A stretch of DNA of 64,000 nt from Segatella copri (GCF_009495355.1 NZ_VZAD01000020.1:1-64000); one strand, 5' to 3'; positions 38,701-47,809 are shown, numbered from the stretch's first letter. The notes: generated by a model from the sequence alone, not told the origin. Translations and numbers: made by a program.

Positions 38701-39116
38701 ACGAGTTGCGCCACTCTGTACAGAACGCCAGCTACGAGCAGAAAGATCCATTGCTCATCTTCAAGCTTGAGAGTGTGAAGCTCTGGGACTCTATGATCAA
38801 CGAGATGAACGACCGCATCGCCAGCATTCTGATGCGCGGACAGATTCCTGTCATGGAGCAGGAACAGCCCGTTCAGGAAGCTGCACCCGAGCAGCGCCCA
38901 CAGCAGAACTATGTAGAGCAGAAGGTGGACATCGACGCAGAGCGCGAACGTGCCGAGCGTGCCGCACAGCAGGCTGCTGCCCATCACGACACACGCGAGG
39001 GCGCACAGCAGGTCAACCACACTCCTTACCGTGCAGAGCGCATGCCTCGTCCCAACGACCCATGTCCTTGCGGCAGCGGCAAGAAGTTCAAGAACTGCCA
39101 CGGCAGAAACCTGTAA
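35760..39116 (+). CDS. secA: preprotein translocase ATPase SecA
   Basis: Drives protein export through SecYEG. 1118 residues, longer than the roughly 900 of E. coli, with Bacteroidota-type extra sequence around residues 330-480. Motor motifs are intact: Walker [18 protein letters not shown], the helicase-like [12 protein letters not shown] and [14 protein letters not shown]. The extreme C-terminus carries the SecB/ribosome-binding zinc motif [13 protein letters not shown] after a Gln/Glu/Pro-rich linker. It is a single transcription unit with promoter and terminator. Confidence 0.97.
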   Translation: MNFNKFLQSLFGNKSSRDMKLIQPIVEKVKAEYPNIKALSNDQLRAKTKEIQQYVQNAGKAQREKITELKATIEDTPIDQREDIFNQIDKLEKEALDNYEVALNEVLPTAFSIVKDTARRFAENEETVVTATEFDRELAANPANDFITIDGDNAIYHNHWTAGGNDLKWEMVHYDVQLFGGTVLHQGKIAEMATGEGKTLVATLPVFLNALTGNGVHVVTVNDYLAKRDSEWMGPLYMFNGLSVDCIDKHRPNSDARRKAYMADITFGTNNEFGFDYLRDNMATSPADLVQRQHNYAIVDEVDSVLIDDARTPLIISGPIPKGDDQMFEQYQPLVERLYEVQRKQATELLAEAKQKIGEGTKNKDAKMLEDGFLALYRSYKALPKNKPLIKYLSEEGIKAGMLKTEEYYMANNNREMPKAVAPLYFVVDEKLNSADLTDKGTEWLAKQVNDRELFVLPDIATEMSQLEARTDISDQERLDIKDEMMAHYGVQSERVHTLQQLLKAYTMFNKDDEYVVMDGEVKIVDEQTGRIMEGRRWSDGLHQAIEAKEHVKVEAATQTFATITLQNYFRMYHKLSGMTGTASTEAGEFWDIYKLDVVEIPTNRPIARHDLDDRVYKTAREKYRAVIDEIEEMRNAGRPVLVGTTSVEISELLSKMLKMRNIPHNVLNAKLHQQEAQIVAEAGRSTNGKGAVTIATNMAGRGTDIKLTPEVKAAGGLAIIGTERHESRRVDRQLRGRAGRQGDPGSSVFYVSLEDKLMRLFASERIAKVMDRLGFEDGERIESPMISKSIERAQRKVEENNFGIRKHLLEYDDVMNKQRTVIYEKRRHALMGERIGMDITNVIWDRVLYIINNNDYEGAKEDFLKILAMEIPFTAEEFEGIQREELCERAFQEAMASFKRKTERIQATAWPIIQQVYENQGAMYERIMVPITDGKRMYNIPCNLKEAYDTEAKSVVKQWEKVIMLHIIDDNWKENLRQLDELRHSVQNASYEQKDPLLIFKLESVKLWDSMINEMNDRIASILMRGQIPVMEQEQPVQEAAPEQRPQQNYVEQKVDIDAERERAERAAQQAAAHHDTREGAQQVNHTPYRAERMPRPNDPCPCGSGKKFKNCHGRNL

Positions 39117-39182
39117 CTCTACATTCGCAGATGGAGAAGTTAGAGAGAACTTACTAAAGTTCAATAATCATAAATAATGAGG

Positions 39183-39229
39183 AAATACCTATATTTGATG
39201 ACAGGCTCATCATTTATAGGTATTTTTTC
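39183..39229 (+). terminator. secA terminator
   Basis: AATACCTATA (39184-39193) pairs with TATAGGTATT (39215-39224), with an inner GATGA/TCATC pairing, followed by T6. Confidence 0.75.
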
Positions 39230-39271
39230 GTATTAATAAGGTATCAATATTCAGTTGCCAAGTTATTTTTG

Positions 39272-39280
39272 TATTTTTGC
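39272..39280 (+). promoter_or_regulatory. -7 box of feoAB
   Basis: TATTTTTGC at 39272-39280. A TTG at 39255-39257 is too close (14 bp) to be a standard -33 element, which may indicate activator dependence. Confidence 0.5.
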
Positions 39281-39364
39281 AGGCCAAACAACACAACACA
39301 ACGTGGCACACAGTTTGCATGCCATGCACAATAACAGAAAAAGAAGAAAAGGAGATAAAAATAT

Positions 39365-41860
39365 ATGAAATTATCCGAACTCAACACAGGCGAAAGCGGT
39401 GTCATCGTCAAGGTTTCAGGACACGGCGGCTTCCGCAAAAGAATCATCGAGATGGGATTCATCAAGGGCAAGAAGGTAGACGTGCTGCTCAATGCCCCAC
39501 TGCAGGACCCTGTAAAGTACAAAATCATGGGCTACGAGGTGTCGTTGAGACACAGCGAGGCCGACCATATCGAGGTGGTTTCGGTCAACGAGGCCAAGAA
39601 AGACAAACAACTCAGACAAGCTGACGAGGAAGAACGCGAACAGGTTATCAACTCGCAGACTATCGATTCTAATGACCCCGACGAGCAGGCACTGGGCGAC
39701 AAGATGCTCGTGGCAGAACAGGAGGCCGACCGTCTGCACCATGTCATCAACGTGGCGCTCATCGGCAACCCTAACTGCGGAAAGACTTCCCTCTTCAACT
39801 TCGCCTCGGGCGCACACGAGCGTGTGGGCAACTACAGCGGTGTCACCGTCGACGCCAAGGTGGGAGAAGCAGAATACAACGGCTATCACTTCAACCTTGT
39901 CGACCTGCCTGGCACCTATTCGCTCTCAGCCTACTCGCCCGAGGAACTCTATGTGCGCAAGCAGCTCATCGAGCACACACCCGATATCGTCATCAACGTC
40001 ATCGACACCAGCAACCTGGAGCGCAACCTCTATCTCACCACTCAGCTCATCGATATGCACATCCGCATGGTGTGCGCTCTCAATATGTTCGACGAGACCG
40101 AGAAACGAGGCGACAACATCGACTACGACAAGTTGGGCGAACTCTTCGGAATACCTATGGTTCCTACCGTCTTCAAGAACGGCAGAGGCGTAGACCGGCT
40201 CTTCGACACCATCATCGAAATGTACGAGGGACGCGAAGGCTCCAATGCCCACTATCGCCACATCCACATCAACCACGGACACGAGATAGAACACGGCATC
40301 GAGCACATACAGAAATATCTGAAGGCCGATGACAGCATCCGCCAGCGCTACTCCACCCGATATCTCTCCATCAAACTACTCGAGAACGACAAGCATGCCG
40401 AGGAGTATGTGAGCCACCTCAAGTCGGCAAAGGAAATCTTCGCTGCACGCGACGAGGCTGCACGACGCGTCAAGGAGGAAACCATGGAAGACAGCGAGAC
40501 TGCCATCATGGACGCCAAGTACGGCTTCATACACGGAGCCTTGCAGGAGGCTGGCTACGAAACGGGAAAAGCCAAAGACACCTATCAGGTGACGCATCTC
40601 ATCGACCGCATCCTTACCAACAAATACGTGGGATTTCCCATCTTCGTACTGCTCCTGTTCATCATGTTCTCTGCCACCTTCGTCCTGGGCGAGGTGCCTA
40701 AGGGATGGATTGAGGACGGAGTGGCATGGCTGGGAACCGTCATCAGCACCAGCATGCCCGACGGACCGGTGAAAGACATGCTCGTCGACGGAGTCATCGG
40801 AGGCGTGGGAGCCGTCATCGTCTTCCTGCCGCAGATTCTCATCCTCTACTTCTTCATCTCCTACATGGAGGACTCGGGCTATATGGCACGTGCAGCCTTC
40901 ATCATGGACAAGTTGATGCACAAGATGGGCCTACATGGCAAATCATTCATTCCGCTGATTATGGGATTCGGATGTAACGTACCTGCCGTGATGGCAACGA
41001 GAACCATCGAGAGTCACCGTTCCCGCCTCATTACGATGCTGATTTTGCCATTGATGAGCTGTTCGGCTCGTCTGCCTATCTACATCATGGTCATCGGAAC
41101 TTTCTTTGCCATCCAATACCGTTCACTCATCATGGTATCGCTCTATCTCATCGGCATCCTGCTTGCCGTCATACTGAGCCGCGTGCTCTCCAGCTTCGTC
41201 ATCAAGGGCGAGGACACGCCTTTCGTCATGGAGCTGCCACCCTACCGCTTCCCTACCTGGAAAGCCATAGGCCGACACACCTGGGAGAAAGGCAAGCAGT
41301 ACCTGAAGAAGATGGGTGGCATCATCCTCGTGGCAAGCATCATCGTGTGGGCTCTGGGATACTTCCCCCACAACGAAGAGCTGGGACAGCAGCAACAGCA
41401 GGAACAAAGCTACATCGGAAGAATAGGTAAGACCATCGAGCCAATCTTCACGCCTCAGGGCTTCGACTGGAAACTCGACGTAGGACTCATCTCAGGCGTG
41501 GGAGCCAAGGAGATCGTAGCGTCAACCATGGGCGTGCTCTACAGCAACAACGACAGCTTCGGCGACGACAGCGACTACAACGACGAGGACGGCAAATACG
41601 AGGTACTGAAGAAGCAGATGACTGCCGACCTGCAGAAGACCTACGGCTATAGCGATGCCGAGGCTGCCCACAAAGCGAGCCTCACCGCCTATTGCTTCCT
41701 CCTCTTCGTACTGATCTACTTCCCCTGCATAGCCACCATCGCGGCTATCAAGGGCGAGACGGGCAGTTGGAAATGGGCTGGTTTTGCCGCCATCTACACC
41801 ACGCTATTAGCATGGGTAATATCAGCTCTGGTCTTCCAGATAGGAAATTTATTTATATAA
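39365..41860 (+). CDS. feoB: ferrous iron transporter, FeoA-FeoB fusion
   Basis: Imports Fe2+ across the inner membrane. An FeoA SH3-like domain (1-75) is joined to the FeoB GTPase (G1 GNPNCGKTS at 134-142, G3 DLPGTYSL), a helical switch region and the membrane permease (about 415-825) with the two Gate motifs (GFGCNVPAVMATR; SGVGAKEIVASTMG). The fusion is common in Bacteroidota. It is a single transcription unit and the second iron-linked locus in the window after the imelysin genes. Confidence 0.96.
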   Translation: MKLSELNTGESGVIVKVSGHGGFRKRIIEMGFIKGKKVDVLLNAPLQDPVKYKIMGYEVSLRHSEADHIEVVSVNEAKKDKQLRQADEEEREQVINSQTIDSNDPDEQALGDKMLVAEQEADRLHHVINVALIGNPNCGKTSLFNFASGAHERVGNYSGVTVDAKVGEAEYNGYHFNLVDLPGTYSLSAYSPEELYVRKQLIEHTPDIVINVIDTSNLERNLYLTTQLIDMHIRMVCALNMFDETEKRGDNIDYDKLGELFGIPMVPTVFKNGRGVDRLFDTIIEMYEGREGSNAHYRHIHINHGHEIEHGIEHIQKYLKADDSIRQRYSTRYLSIKLLENDKHAEEYVSHLKSAKEIFAARDEAARRVKEETMEDSETAIMDAKYGFIHGALQEAGYETGKAKDTYQVTHLIDRILTNKYVGFPIFVLLLFIMFSATFVLGEVPKGWIEDGVAWLGTVISTSMPDGPVKDMLVDGVIGGVGAVIVFLPQILILYFFISYMEDSGYMARAAFIMDKLMHKMGLHGKSFIPLIMGFGCNVPAVMATRTIESHRSRLITMLILPLMSCSARLPIYIMVIGTFFAIQYRSLIMVSLYLIGILLAVILSRVLSSFVIKGEDTPFVMELPPYRFPTWKAIGRHTWEKGKQYLKKMGGIILVASIIVWALGYFPHNEELGQQQQQEQSYIGRIGKTIEPIFTPQGFDWKLDVGLISGVGAKEIVASTMGVLYSNNDSFGDDSDYNDEDGKYEVLKKQMTADLQKTYGYSDAEAAHKASLTAYCFLLFVLIYFPCIATIAAIKGETGSWKWAGFAAIYTTLLAWVISALVFQIGNLFI

Positions 41861-41958
41861 AATAAAAACATACCCCCTGCCCCAAAAACTCTGCTTGCCG
41901 ACGTATGAATTTATGCGTGGGCACGCAGGATTTTTTGCGTGGGCACACAAAAATAAAA

Positions 41959-41998
41959 GCCCTTAGACCTCATCATGGAAGTCTAACGGCTTTTTTTC
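41959..41998 (+). terminator. feoB terminator
   Basis: GCC-C-TTAGAC at 41959-41968 pairs with GTCTAA-C-GGC at 41981-41990, followed by seven T. Just upstream GCGTGGGCAC is directly repeated (41913 and 41938 regions). Confidence 0.8.
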
Positions 41999-42046
41999 AT
42001 TGCGCTCGTTTGCATTATCTTTGTCTGCAAATTGTAAGAATATCAT

Positions 42047-42202
42047 ATGGAATATCTGACGCTAACAAATAGCACCGAAATCATTAGGATTGCTTCCGAG
42101 GACATTGTTTTCATCAAAGGTGATGGAAACTATTCCGACATATACCTATCCAATGGCAAAGCGGAGAACGTTACTTACCAACTGTATGAAATATCGGAAT
42201 AA
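42047..42202 (+). pseudogene. truncated LytTR-type DNA-binding protein
   Basis: A 51-codon ORF starting MEYLTLTNSTEIIRIASEDI and containing IVFIKGDGNYSDIYL, which matches the first part of LytTR domains. It compares well with the intact LytTR protein at 58811-59182 (VYFEGDGNYTQI) but stops before the recognition half. A -7 box TATCTTTGT lies at 42016-42024. Probably a relic; a functional mini-protein is less likely. Confidence 0.65.
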
Positions 42203-42223
42203 AGAACAATTCAAAAAGGTAAA

Positions 42224-42580
42224 CTACTTTTTCCAATATTTTTCAGCCATAGGCTGCAACCTTTCTTTTATTACTTCCATAACAGTCCCGAAATCAAGCA
42301 TTTCTTTCCATTGTATCTTTTTCAGAAATGCTTTCCAACGTGCCATACGTGCTGCGTCTGTCGCAAAACTTTCTGTAAACAACTGCAATTCGGGATTGTA
42401 TGTAAGACCGCGATTGTCAAAAGTCGCCTTGATAGCATCGTATAAGGTGTCATCAGACAAATCTCTCTTTGTTAGGAGTTGATAACAGTCGAAGAAATCT
42501 TTCATGCGACTATTGAGAACATCACGATCTATCATCGTATGGAATTTCTCTGCGACAACTGTCCGAAGACTTTAGAACAA
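42224..42580 (-). pseudogene. AbiEii/AbiGii-type nucleotidyltransferase toxin, C-terminal relic
   Basis: The 103-codon ORF at 42224-42535 (SRMKDFFDCYQLL) plus in-frame residues upstream (SLRTVVAEKFHTM) matches the C-terminal third of AbiEii family proteins, whose full length is about 230-290 residues. An in-frame stop lies at about 42572-42580 and the catalytic N-terminal domain is missing. No cognate AbiEi antitoxin gene is next to it. It is a fragment of a former toxin-antitoxin or abortive-infection module. Confidence 0.7.
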
Positions 42581-42605
42581 CAAATCGTTTGGTATAATAA
42601 GATAA

Positions 42606-42646
42606 GCGCCCTTCGTTAGCAGTAACATTCTAGCGAAGGGCGTTTT
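42606..42646 (-). terminator. terminator of the cell-wall gene group
   Basis: CGCCCTTCGTTAG and CTAGCGAAGGGCG form a long stem just beyond the archaemetzincin stop codon. The T-tract is weak on either strand. Confidence 0.6.
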
Positions 42647-42648
42647 CC

Positions 42649-43299
42649 TTACATCATTTTACTTAAAGATTTCTTGCAATCCTCACACAACCCATGTTTC
42701 ATGTAGAAGGTATTCTTGCCATGGGCATCCTGCATCAGGCACTTCGGGTCATCCTTCTTGCAATGCGGCAAGCCACGAGAATGCAGGAATTCATGGATTG
42801 TTACTTTCCATAAGTCATCCTTTCGTTTTAATCGGAAGGTTGAAACCACACAAGCATTACCTGGACGGAAACTTAATCCCATGATACCATAGTTATAGTT
42901 TCCGTGGATAGAGGTAGAGATGTCTCGATGTGTCAGACCAATGGTTACAAAATCGGATCCCTGGTTCTGTTGCTTCAGGAAACCAAGTATATTTCCTGCC
43001 CAATATCTGTTTCTCGGCTTGTAAAGACAAGAAGCAGGAATATCTTTCTTGGGTAGTACTTCTATCTCGGACAGATAGATGGGAACCAGGTGCTTTTCCA
43101 ATTCCTCCTTCAATTGATTTGCTTCCTTCTGGGTGAAGTCTCCAAACGGCTGAAGGTCAATATGAACGTAACTTTCCGGTGGACAGGTACAGAGAGTGTC
43201 TGAGTCATCCTCTGTGCTGCTTGTCTTTTTCCAACTACTACAACTGCTCATCAAGATGATAATCAGTCCTACGGTTAATGTTACAAATGTTTTTCTCAT
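42649..43299 (-). CDS. archaemetzincin-like metalloprotease lipoprotein
   Basis: A 216-residue lipoprotein (SSCSS lipobox, Cys20). The zinc site is HEFLHSRGLPHC (about 168-179), followed by the CLMQD and CEDC cysteines, which is the archaemetzincin signature: HExxHxxGxxHC plus a second, four-Cys zinc site. Most archaemetzincins are cytoplasmic, so the lipid anchor is unusual. Its start overlaps the stop of the upstream GH25 gene by 4 bp, and the group also encodes a second GH25 and an L,D-transpeptidase, so the substrate is probably an envelope protein or peptide. Confidence 0.85.
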   Translation of the reverse strand: MRKTFVTLTVGLIIILMSSCSSWKKTSSTEDDSDTLCTCPPESYVHIDLQPFGDFTQKEANQLKEELEKHLVPIYLSEIEVLPKKDIPASCLYKPRNRYWAGNILGFLKQQNQGSDFVTIGLTHRDISTSIHGNYNYGIMGLSFRPGNACVVSTFRLKRKDDLWKVTIHEFLHSRGLPHCKKDDPKCLMQDAHGKNTFYMKHGLCEDCKKSLSKMM

Positions 43300-43967
43300 A
43301 ATTGTATCTCTTTTAATTTACAGTTTAAAATGTTATAGTCAACATTTCCTTTTATGCCAGCTACCTTTTTTATCGTTTTCTGATGGATGGCATGGGGTAG
43401 CACTACAGGTGCATTGACATCTCCACACCAATACTGGCAGTCATTGAAATGACCGAGAAAGTTTTTGGTATAGAAAGGCTGACTGCAATAGATAATGGGG
43501 TTCTTGCCATAATGCTTCTTGCATAGATTGACAAATACCCTGACTCTTTTTCTGAGTTCATTGCCTGAGACTTTATATCCCTTGGTCTGCCTCTCTATGT
43601 CTATGACAGGAATCAAGTCCATCTTGATGCCAGCTGTAGCTTGATGGAAGTTTTGGAATTGCTCTTCGCTTGAACTGCTTGTTGTCATGAAATGATAAGC
43701 ACCGACCAATATGCCACGTTTTTGGGCATTGTGGGCGAACCTCTTAAAGGTTTCATCCTGATGCGTTGCACCTTCTGTAGCTTTGAGATAGACAAAGGAG
43801 GCGGTAACCTGGTCCCAGTCTTCCACACAATTATGGTGAGAAAGATCCACACCATATATATTACTATCCTTGTTTTCTTTTGTAAAGCGACAGGCAAAGA
43901 AGGAAACAGTAGCGATTCCCAGAACCATGACCGCCATTGCCATATACTTCATTTTCAACTTCTTCAT
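43296..43967 (-). CDS. GH25 lysozyme (copy 2)
   Basis: A 223-residue GH25 muramidase-like protein with an N-terminal signal or anchor (about 8-26). The family pattern is visible: DLSHHN, VYLKATEGATHQD, GAYHFMTT and the catalytic acidic cluster in PVIDIE, with FYTKNFLGHF and YWCGD later. It should cleave the beta-1,4 bond between MurNAc and GlcNAc in peptidoglycan. It overlaps the archaemetzincin gene by 4 bp. Confidence 0.88.
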   Translation of the reverse strand: MKKLKMKYMAMAVMVLGIATVSFFACRFTKENKDSNIYGVDLSHHNCVEDWDQVTASFVYLKATEGATHQDETFKRFAHNAQKRGILVGAYHFMTTSSSSEEQFQNFHQATAGIKMDLIPVIDIERQTKGYKVSGNELRKRVRVFVNLCKKHYGKNPIIYCSQPFYTKNFLGHFNDCQYWCGDVNAPVVLPHAIHQKTIKKVAGIKGNVDYNILNCKLKEIQL

Positions 43968-43979
43968 AGAATATTCTTT

Positions 43980-44630
43980 TTATTTGTATTTTGCATAAAT
44001 CAATACCGGTCTTCTCCTAGAAGATTCCTTGTATATCTGCATCACTTTCTCTACGCAGCTCCTTGATACAGTAAAGCAACCACGGCTCTCTGTTCCCAGC
44101 GGAATATACTTCTTTTCACCGGAGAATCTTGTCACCTTGCCAGCAGAATGAATCAGGATACCACGGGCTTCTGCCAGATAATTGCTCTTGTCGAGCCCTC
44201 GAAGGCGAACGCAGTTCTTGAACTTCATTCCACCTTTTCCTATCATGACATATCTTCCAAGACTCGTGCATCCGCTTCCAGGGTTATTGCTGAACTTTGG
44301 TTGGGCAGCCGTATTTCCTTTACCGCTTCCATGCATGCAATAGCTGCTCATCAGTCTTTTGCCACGCTGCAAGTCGTAGATAAAGAATCTCTTCTTGCCA
44401 GATGGTTTGGAGAAATCCACCAGGATGTAGTAATCCGTACTGTATCCCCGTCTGTCGCAATAATCCCTTACTTGCGTCAGATTCTCACAATCCACCTGAT
44501 GATACCACTCTTTAGCATCCATCGTATTCTTAAGAAACGGTTTTGTGAACCTATTATAAATAGGTGGAACGAAAAGAACACCGATGACAAGCAGAACCAG
44601 TATTCCCAATATAATCAATAACTTCTTCAT
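43980..44630 (-). CDS. YkuD-type L,D-transpeptidase-like protein
   Basis: A 216-residue protein with one N-terminal membrane helix (about 3-22). The C-terminal domain has HSAGKVTRF, the conserved His, and SRGCFTVSR with the catalytic Cys (about 190), typical of the murein L,D-transpeptidase catalytic family in Bacteroidota. It should make 3-3 crosslinks or attach groups to peptidoglycan. The ATG at 44630 is chosen over one 30 bp upstream because it starts a normal membrane anchor. Two GH25 lysozyme genes flank it. Confidence 0.85.
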   Translation of the reverse strand: MKKLLIILGILVLLVIGVLFVPPIYNRFTKPFLKNTMDAKEWYHQVDCENLTQVRDYCDRRGYSTDYYILVDFSKPSGKKRFFIYDLQRGKRLMSSYCMHGSGKGNTAAQPKFSNNPGSGCTSLGRYVMIGKGGMKFKNCVRLRGLDKSNYLAEARGILIHSAGKVTRFSGEKKYIPLGTESRGCFTVSRSCVEKVMQIYKESSRRRPVLIYAKYK

Positions 44631-44725
44631 AATAATACAAAAGTAGAAAAAAATAAGCAAGTAATGATGCTATCCATACGTGGATTGTATCAAATACTCG
44701 CTTATGTGTATGAAATCATCAATGC

Positions 44726-45508
44726 CTATAGCATCAAATCCTTGATGGTTGTACCATTCATGAATCTACTTAAATCTACCCTTTCACCAATACCATGCAA
44801 ATGTCCGGTTTCTGAATACTGCCAGATATTGCACTTTCCTCTGCCATCAATAGATGGTTGTCGGGAGTTATAATTGGCGATGAAGAGATAATAGCGATTG
44901 AACTTCGCCCCCATCTCCTTATTATAGAAGCTCTCGTTGCTATAGATGATAGGATACTTGCCATAGTGTTTCTTCACCAAGTCAGCAAACACCTGTATGC
45001 TATCCTGCAGCTGTCGTCCCTTCCATCTTCCCTGGATGCCTTTTTCCTCCACATCCAATACAGGAATCAAGTCCTGCTCACTCTTCTTCACCATCTTTAG
45101 GAAATCCCGGAACTGAGCAGTTACTGAATAGCCGGCAGACATCAGATGATAAGATCCTACCTTCAACCCATATTTACGAGCCAGTCTGATATTTCGACGA
45201 TAATGTCGATCCACATATCCCTTACCATGTGTAGCTCTGATATAAACGAACTTGATTCGCTTGTTCTTCGCTATTTCCTTCCACTTGATAACTCCATTGT
45301 GTTTCGACACATCAATGCCGTCATATCCGCCATGAGTATAAGGTTGCCCTTTCAATCTATCAACGAACACATCAGAATAAAATGAGGCGATGCCTAACCA
45401 TCGCTTCACCTTATATGGCGACACCAAATACATGATTTCCAGACCAATACCAGCCAAAACGACCAGGCTGCCTAAGGAAACCAAAGTATATTTCAATCCT
45501 TTCTTCAT
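44726..45508 (-). CDS. GH25 lysozyme (copy 1)
   Basis: A 260-residue membrane-anchored GH25 protein (helix about 8-28). Motifs are DGIDVSKHNGVI, VYIRATHGKGYVD, GSYHLMSAG and the catalytic PVLDVEE, then YPIIYSNESFYNKE. It is a clear paralogue of copy 2, about 35 residues longer at the N-terminus. First gene of the cell-wall group; a -7 box (TATCTTTGT, 45536-45544) lies 28 bp upstream. Confidence 0.88.
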   Translation of the reverse strand: MKKGLKYTLVSLGSLVVLAGIGLEIMYLVSPYKVKRWLGIASFYSDVFVDRLKGQPYTHGGYDGIDVSKHNGVIKWKEIAKNKRIKFVYIRATHGKGYVDRHYRRNIRLARKYGLKVGSYHLMSAGYSVTAQFRDFLKMVKKSEQDLIPVLDVEEKGIQGRWKGRQLQDSIQVFADLVKKHYGKYPIIYSNESFYNKEMGAKFNRYYLFIANYNSRQPSIDGRGKCNIWQYSETGHLHGIGERVDLSRFMNGTTIKDLML

Positions 45509-45618
45509 TACATTTTATTAGTTGTTTTCAGGGGGACAAAGATAGTGAATTTATCCGAAACAGCATAGACAATTGGGGGATAAATGTATGAAATGGGGAG
45601 CTGGAAGTACCAAATGAC

Positions 45619-45657
45619 AAAACGGATGCTTGACCACATTCTTCAAGCATCCGTTTT
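45619..45657 (-). terminator. hicAB terminator
   Basis: AAAACGGATGCTTGA pairs perfectly over 15 bp with TCAAGCATCCGTTTT, directly beyond the hicB stop. Confidence 0.7.
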
Positions 45658-45664
45658 GCAAAAT

Positions 45665-46084
45665 TCATACACACATAATCGTTTGTAAATCTGATCCTAT
45701 TTTATGAAGACCATCAACAATACGTTTACGCTGCTGCTCACGTGGTTTCTTCAATCCATTCACATAGTGTGATAAAAGACTTTGGTTTATTCCAGAAGCA
45801 CGACTAATTGCCGCTAGAGAAACGTATGGAGAATATGCCTTCAAAAGAGTAGTTGCATCCTGATAGTTATACACAAACTCATAATCGCCATTCTTCAGCC
45901 ATTCTGGAACATCTTCTCCATTTTCCACAAGACCTTCAACATGAAACTCTAAACTATCCTTTGCCTCCTTTTGCAAAGCTTCAAAGGTTGGTGCTGTAAA
46001 AACCACCGCACCTGGTACATTACTACCAAGAGAACCACCAAAATTCTTGTCGCACCACGCAACATTAACAATAATCTTTTCCAT
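45665..46084 (-). CDS. hicB: HicB-type antitoxin with C-terminal helix-turn-helix
   Basis: A 139-residue protein. Residues 1-65 match the HicB partial RNase-H-like fold (VPGAVVFTAPTFEALQKEAKDSLEFHVEGL), and residues about 85-130 are an XRE-like helix-turn-helix (SLAAISRASGINQSLLSHYVNG) for autoregulation. It neutralises the HicA mRNA interferase encoded 61 bp upstream. Confidence 0.88.
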   Translation of the reverse strand: MEKIIVNVAWCDKNFGGSLGSNVPGAVVFTAPTFEALQKEAKDSLEFHVEGLVENGEDVPEWLKNGDYEFVYNYQDATTLLKAYSPYVSLAAISRASGINQSLLSHYVNGLKKPREQQRKRIVDGLHKIGSDLQTIMCV

Positions 46085-46145
46085 AATGTGCTACTTTAAA
46101 ATCATTATTAATTCAAAAAGCGAATGCACCAAGGCTGTGGAAGTT

Positions 46146-46340
46146 TTACTTCCAACCTGCCTGGTGCCAGATGCTATTAAGAAGAAATTGATTCAGCACT
46201 TCACTTTCCTTACCTCTAATCGTTACGGTTCCAGACTTGGAAGGATGCTTGAATTGTCTATGGTCACCCTTGGTTCTCGCCAAATACCAACCATCTTTCT
46301 TCAACATCTGCAAAACATCTTTGACTTTGTACTTTTTCAT
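46146..46340 (-). CDS. hicA: HicA-type mRNA interferase toxin
   Basis: A 64-residue protein with the double-stranded-RNA-binding-like HicA fold: VKDVLQMLKKDGWYLARTKGDHRQFKHP, with the catalytic His in GDHRQF. The ATG at 46340 is preferred to an in-frame start 57 bp upstream, which lies before the predicted transcript start. Toxin first, antitoxin second is the usual HicAB order. Confidence 0.88.
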   Translation of the reverse strand: MKKYKVKDVLQMLKKDGWYLARTKGDHRQFKHPSKSGTVTIRGKESEVLNQFLLNSIWHQAGWK

Positions 46341-46365
46341 ATCATTGAATGTTTTGATTACGCAG

Positions 46366-46398
46366 GCAAAGGTACGAATAATAATACTCTTAAGCAAA
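46366..46398 (-). promoter_or_regulatory. hicAB promoter
   Basis: On the minus strand TTTG (46395-46398), 20 bp, TACCTTTGC (46366-46374). Confidence 0.7.
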
Positions 46399-46476
46399 TG
46401 TTTTGCGTTAAAAGTATTAAAAGTAATACCATATTTTATGTATCCATTAGATTTTCATGAACGAATTTAAGGATAT

Positions 46477-47193
46477 TCACCATTTTATTACTGGCATATT
46501 CCCATCAAACTTACCCCACATTACGGGATGCTGACGATTCCCTGATGCTTCTACTACTCCTTGATGCACGAAATTATAGATTTCCTTAGCCGTGATAACT
46601 CTATCCTTGTCTGTATCAGCACCACCTCGCAAGCCACGTTCCAAAAACACCGTAAACAGACTGTTCTTGAAACCTGTCTGTCTCGGAGTTTCTAAGGATT
46701 TCTCCGTTGAACGGGAAGAGAGAAAGAACATCACATTCTCTTTAGAATAGTTAGTACTCCTCTTATTCGTATTTCTCATTTTCCCTGCAAAGCAAGCATC
46801 CACGAATATCATTTTCTGCTGAGCTTTACTCTGTCTCATAATGCTCAATACGGAAGAGTAATACAAAAATCCATCGTAACACACCAATCCACCAGGCACA
46901 CCATGACCACTAAAGTATAGGATAATAGCATCTGATGGCGAAGCCTTGGCAAATGTATTACGCATTGCCGTACATACCTTTTGGATAGTAACGTCTGAAT
47001 TGACAAAACAATCAACCGTAGCATTACCATTCTTGGTAAAGATACCCGATATGGTCTTGGCATCATTCGCACTAACCCGAAGATCGTTCTGACGACCGGG
47101 ATAATCGGCGATGCCAACACACACGATATAGGTTCTTGCTTGCAAAAACAAAATGCACAACAAGAAAAACATTATTATTGCTAATCGTTTCAT
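46477..47193 (-). CDS. exported caspase-fold (C14-like) protease
   Basis: A 238-residue protein with a signal peptide (about 1-20) and a metacaspase-like p20 domain: YIVCVGIADYPGRQNDL, catalytic His97 in YFSGHG and Cys134 in VDACFAGKM. The C-terminal part (about 190-220) has an EF-hand-like DTDKDRVI stretch typical of genes that place calcium loops beside caspases. It is the last gene of the 12-gene block and overlaps the previous ORF by 4 bp. Export points to an extracytoplasmic target. Confidence 0.85.
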   Translation of the reverse strand: MKRLAIIMFFLLCILFLQARTYIVCVGIADYPGRQNDLRVSANDAKTISGIFTKNGNATVDCFVNSDVTIQKVCTAMRNTFAKASPSDAIILYFSGHGVPGGLVCYDGFLYYSSVLSIMRQSKAQQKMIFVDACFAGKMRNTNKRSTNYSKENVMFFLSSRSTEKSLETPRQTGFKNSLFTVFLERGLRGGADTDKDRVITAKEIYNFVHQGVVEASGNRQHPVMWGKFDGNMPVIKW

Positions 47194-47807
47194 TCTTTCA
47201 TCTCCTCCACTGACACATCATTTAGAAAACATTTATAACTACTATATATTTGAATCTCATTATGATACACATCAACATATTTGGTATTTATCATTGCATC
47301 ATATGCAGACTTAACATCCATAGTCTCTGCATATGTCTTATAAAATTGAAAGAGAAGTTCAAGTTCTTTAGAATGAACAAGTCCTTCTCCTGCTATCAAA
47401 CACTTACAAAACTTAGTTTTTGAAAGTTTTTCCCCTAGTGACGAAGAGAAACAAGCTTGCAAAAACAAAATCAAATTACAATCTACAGCTTCATTCAAAG
47501 GCTTAACAGTTTGTATAAACTCATCCCATAATATACAATCATCATCAGATTGATTTACTTCATACCCTTTAAATGCTATTCCATTTTCATCACCATGTAC
47601 ACACAAGTGAAGGACAAGAGTTGTCTCTTTTGAAACCTGCTTCAACAAACAAGTTACAACTTCTTTGAAATCTTTCTTATTTTCAACAGTCTCAAAACAT
47701 ACATTCAACCCTTGATACTATGGATTATCTTTAATTTCCCATTTCATCATCCCCCAAAAATCATATGAACCTTCAGGCATTGATTCTATAAAAACAACAT
47801 TACCCAT
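47190..47807 (-). pseudogene. second caspase-fold protein interrupted by an in-frame amber codon
   Basis: Read from the ATG at 47807, 29 codons (MGNVVFIESMPEGSYDFW...) end at TAG at 47718-47720, after which the same frame continues for 176 codons to 47190. The downstream part has a catalytic-like His (LHLCVHGDENG) and Cys (LFLQACFSSS) in caspase/CHAT-like spacing. The intact length would be about 205 residues without a signal peptide. The ATG sits 2 bp after the Sel1 gene stop, as in a translationally coupled operon. A restart at TTG 47708 is possible. This is a recent nonsense mutation, a readthrough site or a sequence error. Confidence 0.65.
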
Positions 47808-47809
47808 AA

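Noticed and set aside
37710..39164. 484-codon minus-strand open frame opposite secA
   Set aside because: It is the antisense shadow of a highly conserved secA; the product is a Leu/Val/His-rich sequence with no domain.
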